A DNA stretch of 64,000 bases from Stomoxys calcitrans (lineage: Eukaryota; Arthropoda; Insecta; Diptera; Muscidae). The notes beneath the pieces are model-generated. The model worked only from the letters and a program-made list of their open reading frames with translations. It was not told where the DNA came from and did not search any database. The stretch is taken from contig NC_081555.1 of assembly GCF_963082655.1 (NCBI RefSeq), positions 176,055,896 through 176,119,895 on the forward strand. The letters run 5' to 3'. Position 1 is the stretch's first letter. Each line of letters begins with the position of its first letter. A program made the translations under genes and the position numbers. Positions 36,525 to 48,000 of the stretch are shown piece after piece.

Positions 36525-36842
36525 ATTGCAAATGCAAATTTTGCCCATGAACATTTCACTAAGGAATGGAGGCAATCTTCTCACATATCAATGATTGCGG
36601 TCCGATTAAAGTTTAAGCTCAATGACAAGTGACGTCCTTTTTATAGCCGAGTCCGAATGGCGTTCCACAGTGCGACACCTCTTTGGAGAGAAGTTTTACA
36701 TGGCATAGTACCTTACAAATGTTGCCAGCATTAGGAGGGAAAACCACAGCTGAAATTTTTTTCTGATGGTCTCGCCAGGATTCGAACCCAGGCGTTCATC
36801 GCCATAGACGGACATGAAAACCTCTGCGTAACGGTGGCACAA
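36525..36842 (-). mobile_element. tRNA-derived SINE, copy D
   Basis: Inverse orientation: TTCTCACATATCAATGATTG, TATAGCCGAGTCCGAATGGC, GTTCCACAGTGCGACACCTC, GTTGCCAGCATTAGGAGGGA, B-box complement GGATTCGAACCC (36778-36789), and head complement CCTCTGCGTAACGGTGGCAC. Full length including the head. No convincing target duplication found. Confidence 0.9.
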
Positions 36843-37157
36843 TTAACTGTTCAAAATTTCAAATGCCAACTTTATACAAAAATTATCCCATCTGAATAAT
36901 ACTAGGGATGTAACACAATTCATTGTACCAAATTTCCACTGAATCGGGTAATAAATGCGCTTTCTACCAACTTCCTTAAATGGACACACAGTTATATCTA
37001 TATGGTCTTATCTGGATCATAATAGATTTGAATGTTAAGGGAATTAGTTCAACTCACTGTTTGAAATGTCAGCAAAATCGGTTTGTAAATACAGCTCTTA
37101 TGGGCTAAAGACTCTTAAAAGCAAGTAAAAAAATACGAAAGTCCGGAGCCGACAATA
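36843..37157. repeat. R-like repeat fragment
   Basis: AATTCATTGTACCAAATTTC, GGGTAATAAATGCGCTTTCT and CAGCAAAATCGGTTTGTAAA echo the R unit. It ends GAAAGTCCGGAGCCGACAAT, similar to the R head at about 29770. Confidence 0.5.
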
Positions 37158-38400
37158 TCTTATATATAAAAATGAATTTGTGTTTGTTTGTCGGTTTGTT
37201 TGTCGGTTTGTTTGTTTCGTATGGACTCAAAAACGGAGGGAGGCGAACCCTCCCCCTTACCCCAAAGGTACTTACCAAAAATAAAAATATACCGACCAGG
37301 ACAATATAGGACTCAAATGATAGGTATTCAGGAGTAGAGTACGAATTTCATATTAAAAATTGGGTGCCAGAAACTGGGCGGCCGTCCCAACTCCAAAACA
37401 CCCTTAAATAGGTTTATTGGACGGGCATGACAATATGGGATACAAATGAAAGGTATTTGGGAGTTGGTTACGAATATAGTCAGGAAGAAGGAATAGGCTT
37501 TATAATTTGTTGGTATCGAAAGAGGGCGAACGCCACCCAAAACCAACAGTACACTGATAGGCATAATGTGGATATCAAATGAAAGGTATTTGAGTCCAAG
37601 TACCCGGAGGGCCGCCCCAACCCTAAAACTCCTCTCAACAGATGTATTCGACTATGGGACTCAAATGAAATGTATTCGGCAGTAAATTACAAATTTAGCA
37701 TAAAAAAGTACGTCCAAGTAAAGGGAGGTCGCCCCAACACCAAATGGGCATATCAGCCAACCATGGCTATATAGGATTCAAATGAAAGATATTTACGAGT
37801 TGATTACGAATATGAAATTAAAATTTGCGTTCAAGTCTATGTGGCGCTTTTCCATCCAAAACTAAATCAAATAGATTGATTGGCCCATTACGACAATAGG
37901 GGAGGGACTCAAATGAAAGGCATTTGAGAGCGGAATACAAATTTGATAACCAATTTTGGAACCAAGAGTTTGGGGGTACGCCCTAAATCACCCCCTTAAC
38001 TGAACTTCATTTTTGACTATAGCAGTATGGAGTTCCAATCAACGGTATTTGGCAGCAAAGAACTAAAGAACCGGTGGCCGCCCTAGCCCGAAAACATTCT
38101 CCAAATGGATTATATTTACCGACCATGGCAATATGGGGCTCAAATTAATGGGATTTGGGAGCGGGCCAAGAATTCGACATCCACATTCGGGGCGATGTGT
38201 TCCCGCTCTAAAAAGATATTGGAGATGTAAAGAAGGCGCAGAGTAGCGGACCCGGTTCGGCTGGTAATAACCTACACTTTTCCTACAAATTACTCTATGT
38301 ATAATTACCGATGTTGGCCAAATTCTGTTCAATATCTCGATTTTGACAGACGTTCCGACAAACGGACAGACACGCAGACATCGTTAAATACTACGTTTCT
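37158..38400 (+). mobile_element. Family H repeat with a Helitron-like 5' end
   Basis: Begins A|TC at 37157/37158, then TTATATATAAAAATGAATTT and GTGTTTGTTTGTCGG, the form typical of insect Helitron 5' ends as I know them. The body has ACTCAAATGATAGGTATTCA, GGAGTAGAGTACGAATTTC and GGCGGCCGTCCCAACTCC, shared with 23956-25872. The 3' CTRR end and hairpin were not located. No Rep/helicase coding, so non-autonomous if a Helitron. Confidence 0.5.
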
Positions 38401-38439
38401 GAGTATGTTACTTGCATTTGAAAGGTTCGGTAAGGGGTT

Positions 38440-38533
38440 GTTGTAGTAGCTGTGTGTGGTACACTGAGGCGGCAGCCCTAGCCAATGAAGGAATTCATCG
38501 GGTTAATCCGGTACATACAACTGACTGCCTTCG
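38440..38533 (+). repeat. Short repeat S2 (GGCGGCAGCCC...GGAATTCATCGG)
   Basis: TTGTTGTAGTAGCTGTGTGT, ACACTGAGGCGGCAGCCCTA, GAAGGAATTCATCGGGTTAA, TCCGGTACATACAACTGACT. Related copies: 47379-47530 (inverse, flanked by an inverted repeat) and 51728-51797. Origin unknown; short and non-coding. Confidence 0.7.
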
Positions 38534-38998
38534 GTAAGGGGTAAGAGATAGAAGTGTTAATTGATATCCGTTTTAAGTTTTTGGGCATCAATCTGAACAG
38601 ATAGGGCCCACTTTCAACGCGACCTACATTAATAAGAAGTATCTGTAAACAATTTCAAGCGGACGTAGCTAGATCGAATAAAGAATATCAAGGATGGCGA
38701 AATGTCTAGATTAGTCTAAGTAGTAAACAATTTTTGAAGTATAGTTGCCATATCACTTTTTAGTTTAAATCTGTTTTGTGCCAGAAACTTAAAGGGTGTG
38801 ATGCATAAAGGTACTTTGTCCTTCAACTGGTCTAACCATATTCATACATCAAAAGCTTCAATATAGGTACGTCTGTAAGTCTCAAATGCATAGATGTGTA
38901 ATCTTTAATGTATGCATTTTTTCTCATCCCACCTCACTCTCTGTTAAAACAGACATCAGAAAGTTAAGATGTAGAGTGAATAAATGAATAATACTAAC

Positions 38999-39095
38999 CT
39001 GTTCCTCTTGCTATATAAGTTCCAGCCATGACGGATGTTGTGGATGAACTGGAACCAGCTCCAGCTCCACTGGTTTTTGTAAATTTCAAAAGCAT
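38999..39095 (-). CDS. Candidate first coding exon, unknown protein
   Basis: Minus-strand ATG at 39095 opens MLLKFTKTSGAGAGSSSS, then TTSVMAGTYIARGT, and reaches a donor AACAG|GTTAGT at 38999/38998. The exon is 97 nt, phase 1. Ser/Gly/Thr-rich with balanced codons, unlike the repeats around it, and 5' of it (39100-39900) lies repeat-poor sequence that could hold a promoter. I do not recognise the protein and found no downstream exon on the left, where repeats dominate. It may be the start of a gene with large introns running leftward, or chance. Confidence 0.35.
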
Positions 39096-40335
39096 ATTGA
39101 AAATTTTTGGACCACACTTTGTGCAAAGCAAAGAGGTATGAAAAGCACTAGCAAGATGCAATGCACTTTCACAATGTTTTTTTCGTATTCAAACTTTTAT
39201 TAAATATTATATATTTTTTGTAATTATTTTCTTGCTTGTCTGCTATTTGCCATGTAACAAAAAGAAAGAAATCTCTTTTTCCTATACGACGTTTTTTGTT
39301 TTAATTTTTCTTTTGAGCTGCCAGCAATAGCAGCGAAAAATGCAAATTTACAAAATTAACGAAAGGAGACGGCACGAAACTTTTATTCTATATGTATTCT
39401 ATATTTAGATGAAATGAAATTCGACAAAATTCAAACAAGAAGAAGCATTAACGGCAACAGCAGCAAAGTATCTCATGGATGAAGCACAAACACACATTTA
39501 CACTAACACGAGCAAATAAACTGTTGCTTGCTTGCGGAATCTTGTTCGTTTTTTTTTTATTTTTGCACAGTTTACCGTTTACAAGCTGTTTGCATACAAA
39601 CTCAACTCTCGCATTTAATTGTCACAGAAGTATTGAAAAAATCTAAACCCAATTGAAACTATACTCAATTCCAACAAAAAAAGTTGTTGTCACAGTCTCT
39701 GTGGCCTTTCTTTTAAAGGCCCATGGAGAAAAACAAACACGGTTTAACGCCGCCCCAAAACAACGTAGGGATTATGAGAAAAACAAACGCGTTTTCCCCG
39801 TATTTTTATGTTGTTGTAAAAGTTTATAAACAGCTTAACAAATAATTTTTGTGGTGTGTTTTTGTTTATTTTGTGTTTGTCGTGATTGTTTTTTCATTTG
39901 TTTGATTTTATTTATTCATCACTAGTTGCTGCTTTCTCGCCTTTTTTACTTTTTCACTGCAGCCTACGGCTGTTGCTGTCTGACGTTGACGGCAGCAATA
40001 GTCTATTTTTGCTTTTTTCACCATCTGTTTTAGGCAATTTCATATTTTACAACAAGTTTACACATTGCCCAGCACTTTTGTGGGTAATTTGTTTAGGAAT
40101 TTTGCATTTAAACTATAAAAATTTTATTAATTTGATTTCGAAATCTCACTCAGTTGACGTTTACGTCGTACTAGGTATCCGATTTTGACTTCGTAATCGA
40201 TTAATCGACTATTTGTGTAAAGAAAAGTCGAAGTCGACTTTCACTGATTCAAAAAGTCGAAATAAGTCAAAAAGTCCAAAAAATTCGAAAAGTCGAAAAA
40301 TCAAAAAGTGGGAAAAGTCGAAAAATCAAAAAGTC
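39096..40335. other. Repeat-poor intergenic DNA, possible 5' region of the 38999-39095 exon
   Basis: No dispersed repeat recognised up to about 40200. The plus ORF 39886-40188 is hydrophobic by composition with no family motif. From about 40190 a run of AAGTCGAAAAAGTC-like short repeats (AAAAGTCGAAAAATCAAAAA) is simple sequence. Confidence 0.35.
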
Positions 40336-40740
40336 GAAGAGTCAATATGGATGCCAAATGAAATGAACTGAAGAGTAGATTACGAATATGGCATAAAAAT
40401 AAAATAACCCGCAAATGTGCATATTGAGCGATTATGGCTATACGGGACTCAAATGAAAAGTAGATAACGAATATGACATTAAAATTGGTGTACAAGTATC
40501 TAGGTGGCAATTTAGCTTCTAAAATCAGCTCAAATAGTAACCCATAGTGACCCATAATGACAAATTAATCTGATCTAAAGGGACCAAGTGTTGGGGTTCG
40601 CCGCACACCCAGGATATAATTTCAAACCATGGCGAAATGGGGCTCAAATAAAAGGTATTTGAGAGTAAAAAAGCCTGACCGTTTGAAATTTCAGCAAAAT
40701 CTGATAACAAATGCACCTTTTAATGGTCCCAAGAACCTAA
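40336..40740 (+). repeat. Family H repeat fragment
   Basis: ACTCAAATGAAAAGTAGATA, GATTACGAATATGGCATAAA and GGGGCTCAAATAAAAGGTAT match 23956-25872. Then an R-like piece (GAAATTTCAGCAAAATCTGA) leads into the next element. Confidence 0.55.
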
Positions 40741-40845
40741 ATCGGCACATCGGTTATGCTGTGTTTATATAGCACAAGTTTGGTTGTTTTGGAGGAAAAC
40801 GAGTCCTTTTTACCCTTATAATTTATAAATATGTCTGTCTGTTCC

Positions 40846-41117
40846 CAAGGCGGATTTAAAAAGGCGGTCTCAAGCTGTAAACAGCCGGCCAGAATTTTAC
40901 TCCGCCATATTGCCATCAAGCTGATCGACCTTTTGCCAACACACCCAAAAAAATTTGCGTGCGTGTATGTTAACGTGTGCTTACATGAGCAGAGAATATG
41001 AGAGAAAGAAGATGACAACAAAGAGAATGCAAAGAAAAATCTGAGATCCTAATACCGTCAAACCTGGCCGGCTGCTAACAGCTGTTCGCGTGAAACCACC
41101 TTTTTAAATCCGCCTTG
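40846..41117. mobile_element. Inverted-repeat element, CAAGGCGGATTTAAAAAGG ends
   Basis: Left CAAGGCGGATTTAAAAAGGC continuing GGTCTCAAGC...CAGCCGGCCAG; right end inverse CTGGCCGGCTGCTAACAGCT...ACCACCTTTTTAAATCCGCC. Ends are complementary over about 50 bp with an AACAGCTGTT core. About 272 bp. No target duplication seen. A third end (AAATCCGCCTTG) lies at about 41437-41448. Related ends occur at 51093, 51451 and 52138. Confidence 0.75.
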
Positions 41118-41205
41118 ATACAAAGCGAGAAAATCCGCTTAATGGGTAAATAAAACACCCCTAGTATCTATAAGAAAAATATGAATCGGTATTCATACAA
41201 AAAAT

Positions 41206-41243
41206 AAAATATCGATAGCGCTATCGATATTTTGCCAGCTCTA
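41206..41243. promoter_or_regulatory. 28-nt perfect palindrome with two TATCGATA motifs (half copy of a MITE)
   Basis: 41206-41233 is self-complementary over 28 nt, built of two TATCGATA octamers (41210-41217 and 41222-41229). It is followed by TTTGCCAGCTCTA, the terminal sequence of the MITEs at 52588-52971 and 53009-53373. TATCGATA is the consensus of the Drosophila DRE bound by DREF. It sits about 0.8 kb upstream of the Rrp12 start codon. A regulatory role is inference; an old MITE end is what is seen. Confidence 0.55.
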
Positions 41244-42049
41244 GTGACTACCGGTTGTTATCTGCATTTTCGACAGCACTTTATCGAAAAATCTAATTAT
41301 ATAATTTTCTCATTTAATTTAGTAAGATGGTTTCATCAATAGAAATGACGACCACAATAAGAATGCTGAACACAATAAGAACGCCGACCAAAATGAAAAT
41401 GCTGAAAAAATATTGCTGTTGTCAATTTTAGTTTGATAAATCCGCCTTGAAACGTAATATAACGTGTTTGGGAAATTTGCTCAAATCAAGTGGATTTGGG
41501 CTCTAGCATAAACGTGGTTTTACTCAACGAAGAAGAAACAGCTATTGAAAAAGTACTGTAGATCCAAGATATATTCATTTATAGGTATTGTCAGTTGCCC
41601 AAAACCAAAATTTTAAGTGCACAAGCTGTCAAAATCAGTGATTAGTGCAATTCTGATTTTCTGTATGTTACTAGTTCGCGCCATTTTTCATTGTTTGTGT
41701 GATGGTTCTTATCAGTAATACACACACACAACAAAAACTCATTGACAGATAATGCAAGTCGCGAGAAAAAATTGTTCTTAGCTGTTTATGGTACAATACC
41801 TGGTAATTATGACATGGTGTAGATCTATTTACATGCTTTAGACAAACGTAAGACGCTCTACACATCCAATAATGAACATACTCTACCTTCACATATGGTT
41901 GGGGTTACTATTTCCCTTTGGATTGTAACGAACAGAAATAAGAAGCAGAATCATTGTTTTTCTTTTCAACACGTGTTATTGCATTTCTCCATCCTTTGCG
42001 GTAAAATTATAACATATACCCTATTAAATTAAAGTAAAAAGTTTGAAAA
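41244..42049 (+). promoter_or_regulatory. Rrp12 upstream region and probable 5' leader
   Basis: No ORF of note. Contains ACACACACACAAC (about 41700) and, just before the gene, CAACACGTGTTATTGCATTT with an E-box CACGTG (about 41971). The start codon context is GTTTGAAAAATGGG. Transcription start not determined. Confidence 0.3.
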
Positions 42050-45000
42050 ATGGGAAAATTTCGATCAAAACTTAAACGTCACACTAAAGGAAAGAACTGG
42101 AGTAAGGGACATTCTTCGACCTCAAATCCAGAGCAGATGAAACATCGCCTTAAAGCCAAATCAAGATTCTTTCAGCCCAACATAAGCCTTGGTAAAAAAG
42201 TAAAATAGTGCTAATAACCATCTTAATCTTACACTCCACTACTTTTATTTACAGTACCCCAAGAAGAAGTCAAGAATCCCAATTCCTTAACATTGGAGGC
42301 TGTTCTAAAGCATGAACAGCGTTTGGCATACAATGCCGAAACTACCACGGTAAATGATGTGGCGGGTAGCTTGAAATCTTTCAGCTTAAACGATGGAGAC
42401 GAAGGTGATGAGCTCATGTCTGAATCACAGGGTGGCGGTACATTTAAGACATTCAAAACGTTCGCCTCCAACTATAGCACCTGTAGTAATATGAGTTTTA
42501 AGAAACTGCTGGTGGGCTTCAGAGCCTCGTCGGATTTACATAAAGAAATGTTGGCCATATTAACAGCTCTAACTGAAATCATAAAAGAAAGGGGAGGTAC
42601 TGAGTCTTCGACCGAGTACTTCCTTTTATTGGTGGAACAAATTGAAGCTAGCACCGAAGATAAAGACATTATTGCTGGTGTCTCGCTGCTGGGCATGGGG
42701 ATTAAATCGGTACCCACAGCTGTGTTAAGAAAGCGTTTTAGTGAAACTGCACAGACCTTAATGTCTTGTTTGCAGCGTTTTATTGATTCCTCCAATCAAA
42801 CAATACACAAATATGTAAGTAGTAGTGTATAAAAGTTGATATTCCAGGGGGCTAATTTTTTTGTTGAACTCGTAGATAATAGGGTGTTTGTCAGTACTGT
42901 TGAGAGCACAGGACTATATGACTTGGACTTATTCATCAACTTGGCAATATATTGATGCACTGCTATCGTTTTGCATACATTCGAAGCCTAAGGTAAGTTT
43001 TTTGTCATGATTAGTTTTTAAGGTTTATAAAATGTTTTTTATTTTAGATACGAAAAGCTGCCCAACATGCTGTTGTATCGATTATACATGGCAGCTCTTT
43101 CATGCTGCCGCCCAAGACTACAGAAGGAGATAATGGCGATGGTCAGATTGCCTCAGTGGTGGATACTAATCAACAACAAATTAAATCCCATCCCGCCAGC
43201 AGTCGGGTAACCAAATTCTGCCTGAACCAATTTAAACCAGAAATTTTGGCCCAACAACAAACCACCGTCTTGCATACGTTGTCTTTGTTGAAGGAGACCA
43301 TAAGTGGCTTCAAGACCGATGACATACGTAACGTGTGTGAACATTTGCTGTCCATCATGACTGCTGCGAATGTCCTAATACGTACCAATTGCTTGCAAAC
43401 TTTACATGCGTTGTTTGCTTCTCGCACCATAAATTTGAATGGTCTAATGTGCGCCAAACTTCTGGCTGCCATACATGAGTATAGACCGGATCGTTCGGAT
43501 TTTAGGCAAACATTGGCCTGGGTAACTGTGCTCAAGGAGGGCCATGTTCATTTGGCAATACTAGATTTGAGTTTGTGCATTAATGCTTTGCCGCGACTTG
43601 TAGAGATTTTATGCAATGACTTGTGGCTATCTGACAGAACCGACATTATTGCAGGTGTTTCCAATGCCCTGAAAGAGTTGTTGTACGAATGCGTTAAACC
43701 AGCCTGTGTTAATCAGCAAACTGCTAATATTTACAGGGTGGCCATAACAAAGATATTGGCTTCAGTATACAAAGTTTTAAGTGCCCCATTTGGGGATGTG
43801 GCCAAATATGTGATTTTAACATTCTCCATAGTTTTTGAAGTATGTGGAGAACATTTCGCCAAGGAACTGGCTCCCTCATTGTTGGAATTAGCCAAACGTT
43901 ATGATACGCAAAGTTCTTTGCGCATACAAATAGAGCACAGCATTATAGCAGCCATCAAAGCCATGGGACCAGAAGTGGTTTTAACATCCATACCCCTGAC
44001 CAATGCCAAAGGCGATGTTATTATAGAAAAATCCTGGTTATTGCCTCTATTGAGGGAGGGAGCAACAGGAGCCACTTTTAAATTCTTTAAAGAAGTTATA
44101 TTGGTCTTGGCTTTGGATTGTAATGCCAAATGGCATAAATTTGCCGAAGAGAAGGATGTGCCCATGGCTCACACCTATGAGTTGCTGTGCTGTCAGCTAT
44201 GGGGTCTCTTGCCTGGTTTTTGCAGAGCACCCAAGGATCCGGAGAACTTTAGATTGATTGCGCCCACTTTGGGCAATGCGCTCGATAACAACCCCGAATT
44301 TAGGGCACCCATTTTCGATGGTCTCATCGAACTCATACAAAACGAGGAGCAGACAGTTATACATGAAGCTTTGGCCAAATACTCGAAAAACTTTTTGCCA
44401 CGTCTCTTTAATATATACACACAGAAACCTACGGGCACCTATGAGCAGGATTTGCGCAAAAAATCTTTGGAAGTTGTTAAGGTAAGCCCTGGCCTTGTTA
44501 AACATGGACATTGTTAAATGTTTTGTTTTTTCATATTAGCTTTACCTAACAAAAACCCCTAGTGATATGTTGAAAGAACTTTATGATACCGCCTATAAGC
44601 AACTTCAAGGTACAGCAGTGGGCTCATTTGAATATGATTCGATATTTGATATTACTGCTGCCCTGACACTATTCCAAACATGTGAGGTCATAAGGGAGTT
44701 CTTTGAAAGCTACATTGTGCCGGTGCTAATGAAGAATGAAAAATCCAAATTGGTAGCCAGGGATGAGCAAAAACTAAAGAAGCAACAACGCAAAACCTAT
44801 GAGTAAGTAGACAACACAGCAGTTAGCAATGACCACTAATTCTCTGGCCTGGTTGCAGATTATTGCGTGATATCTTGACATCGGAGGCAGCCTCTTGCCA
44901 GAAGTTTGCTCGTAAAAATCTTATTGCCCTGCAGAAATTGTTGCTGGAAGCCTTTTCTACCAGTTGTGCAGTGTGCCAAGCTGCACGTTTGAAGTATGTT

Positions 45001-48000
45001 GGTTAAAAAGTCAAACAATCATCAGACCTTTTAAGGTATTTTTTTCGTTTGATTTGCAGATGCCTGAAAAATCTTATAGAAAATCGCAAAGGTGTCACAT
45101 ATTCGGATAAAATTGTTAATAAAACCCTACCCGAAGCCATACTCAATTACAAAGAATTCTCGACACGCAAGGAAAATATATCGGAGGAATTATTGAAACT
45201 TATACTAAATCTCTATCAGGAAGCCGACAAACTCAATGATTTTGTAGATATACTAACTGCTGGCTTCACCGGTGACGAATCGCTCATAACTAACACAATA
45301 TTGGCTTTCCGCACCGTATTGCAATGTCAAGGGAAAAACCTGACTGTCAGTACATTGGAATTTGTCATGGAACAAATTGCGGTGTTCTTAGTGCAAAAAT
45401 CCAGATCTCAGGCCGAGGCTTCAGTGGCATTTTTAATAACCTTCATTAAAGTTATGCCTACACCGTTAGTGGCCAATCATTTGGAAACAATAGTAAGTTT
45501 TAAATTTAGTACTTCCATCTGCCGAAGAAACCGTTACATTATTTGGGAATGCTTATGTTTAGATGAAGACCCTTTCTGCCATGGTAAAAGACACAAAACG
45601 CTATTGCCGCATACAAGTGGGCTATCTGCTGAAAAAACTTTGTAAACGCTTCAGTGCCGAGGATTTAATTAAATTTGTGCCTGGAGATGATGAGGTGACA
45701 CATCGTCGCTTAAGAAAAATTCGTAAACAATTGAGACGTGATAATCGCAAAAAGCAATCGGAAGAAGCGGGTAAAGACAGTGATGATGAAGCCTCAGAAG
45801 AAGACTTTGTTAGTGGCTTGGAGAAGAAAAGTGTTACGTGAGTATAATCAAAATTAAAAAGACGGGCCTTATAAGAGGATTTTAATAATTTTTTTATTTT
45901 CTCTAGCATTGATGACATTTTGGCTGATTCAGATTCAGATTTACCAGAAGACATGGAGGATGATGAGCAATCTGCTGGCCAAGATAATAAATCTAAGACG
46001 AAAAAGCAACGCAATACCTTTATACGTGAAGATCCCGAAGATATTGTGGATTTGGCTGACATAAAGTCCATAGCAAATGTTTTAAGTAAGCGCGCTTAAC
46101 TTGGTGTTGATGTATTTTATTGTTGTCCTAAATCTTACATTCTTATGTTTGTACAGCAAACCGCCCTACTGCAGCTTCCGAAAAAACAGGCTCAAAGGCC
46201 AAAGCCAAAGATCCTAATCGTGGTTTTAAAACCGCTGAAGATGGTCGCCTTATAATAAGTGATAAAGCGTTGCGTGGTGTCGGCGGTGACAGCGATTCGA
46301 GCAGTGATTCAAGTAATGAGGACATGGATGATGAAATGGACGGTACTAAGGCTGTGAAACGTGGCATGGAAGAAGACTCTAGCGATGGTAAGTGCTTTAA
46401 CTAATACATTGAGAAAAACAAAATAGAAATTCTAAAAATGCTTAGACAAACTGTAGAACATATTTGAAATCGTAAGGTTTCTAGTTTAATAATTTTCTTA
46501 AAAAGTCTTTTGTTTGGCTTTCTTTGTATGAATTTCGATTATGGCTTCTAATATCGTTGCCAAAAAAAAAATTTAAATGACAGAGAACTCTTGTACCACA
46601 GCAAATGTAAGCTCGATTTCCTGCAAATTCGCGGACCTCTCCGATGCCAAAACTATTGTTTTGAAATAAGCTCACAATGGTCCATAAAAAAATTAATTTT
46701 GGCTTTCGAATGTTGAAAGTCAATGTTTCCTATCTGATAGCTGCTTATGATGGTTCTTAAGGCTACATTTTGATACGTAGGTCCCGACGTGCATTTTGCT
46801 CACATCTGCGGATGACGTCTGATATCGCAGCTTTCCCGGCAAAGAGGCAATTACTCGCCTCATCATATCGACCATCAAGGCACTCAGTATTTATGCAAGA
46901 GCTGGGCCGCCCGGTCTCTCACTGAGACTTTCGACTCGATTGTCTCTGATTGTCCGCGACTGTCGTTGCAGCTACTTCTCCTACGGAGGGAGCATTTCAC
47001 TATCCGCCATCTGTGGACTCGCCCGGTAGCTCGTCCGACACCACACAGATCGGACCTCACTGTTCCGGCCTGTGTGGTGCGATCCTCGTCAAGCTCCATA
47101 GGCGAGCAAGCTCGTTTTGGTCCATAGAATCGATCGACGCGGGTACGTTATGGCCCTTGTTTATTTAAAGACACCCATAAGTCACCTTGTCATATCGAGT
47201 ATCATAGACACTCAATATTTAAGCAAGAGCCGGTGACGGCCGACCTCTCACCTCTCCACTCGACATCCCTGATTGTCCTCTAATGCATCCCACAATACGG
47301 AACCTGTGGATGCCCCTGAAAGCTCTCAGCTGAGCTTCTCGTTATGTCGATATTCACCCATGTGGTGCTCAAAGTCATCCCGGCACGGGAGTGCCAGTGC
47401 ATGGTGAGTATTGAATTCTCCCATGATTATGCGGTCCGGTACGTACCGGATTGACCTAATGGAGTTCTTTATCGGCAAGGGCTGCCGTCTCAATGTATAA
47501 CACACCATGCAGTGGCACTCCCGGCACGGGATTATTCACGTTTCAAAAGGTAAATTTTTTCGACTGGTTCATACATTCAAGAAAGGATGTCTAATTTCAC
47601 TTTACGGACTTCTAAACAAAGACATAACTGTCCAAGCAATACCTTCTTGGCTGTTATAGCAGGCATCATCCAAATCATTATCTTTTGGATAGGTATCCAC
47701 CGCCCACACGCCTTAAGGCGGATCTACATGATCTAGGGCGAAACGTTCAGCTCTAAAAGAGGAACATTTAGATCAAGCGAGTCTAGACAACATTCATGCA
47801 GAAACGGTAGCACATGCGGTGAATAGTTATCGTGTGAATGTGGTCCTTGGAGAACGACCACCCTCCATTCCACATGAAAAAATTGACCTCCTGCGGCAAA
47901 ATAGAATAGTTCTGGTCAGTTACGATCCGTCAGATGCAGTCACCTGCATCACCTGTGTCCCAATTGTGACCTGAGACCAGAAGTGTTGCTGTTGTGGATG

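Noticed and set aside
43153..44511. Minus-strand ORFs of 63-121 codons
   Set aside because: Antisense shadows of Rrp12 exon 4.
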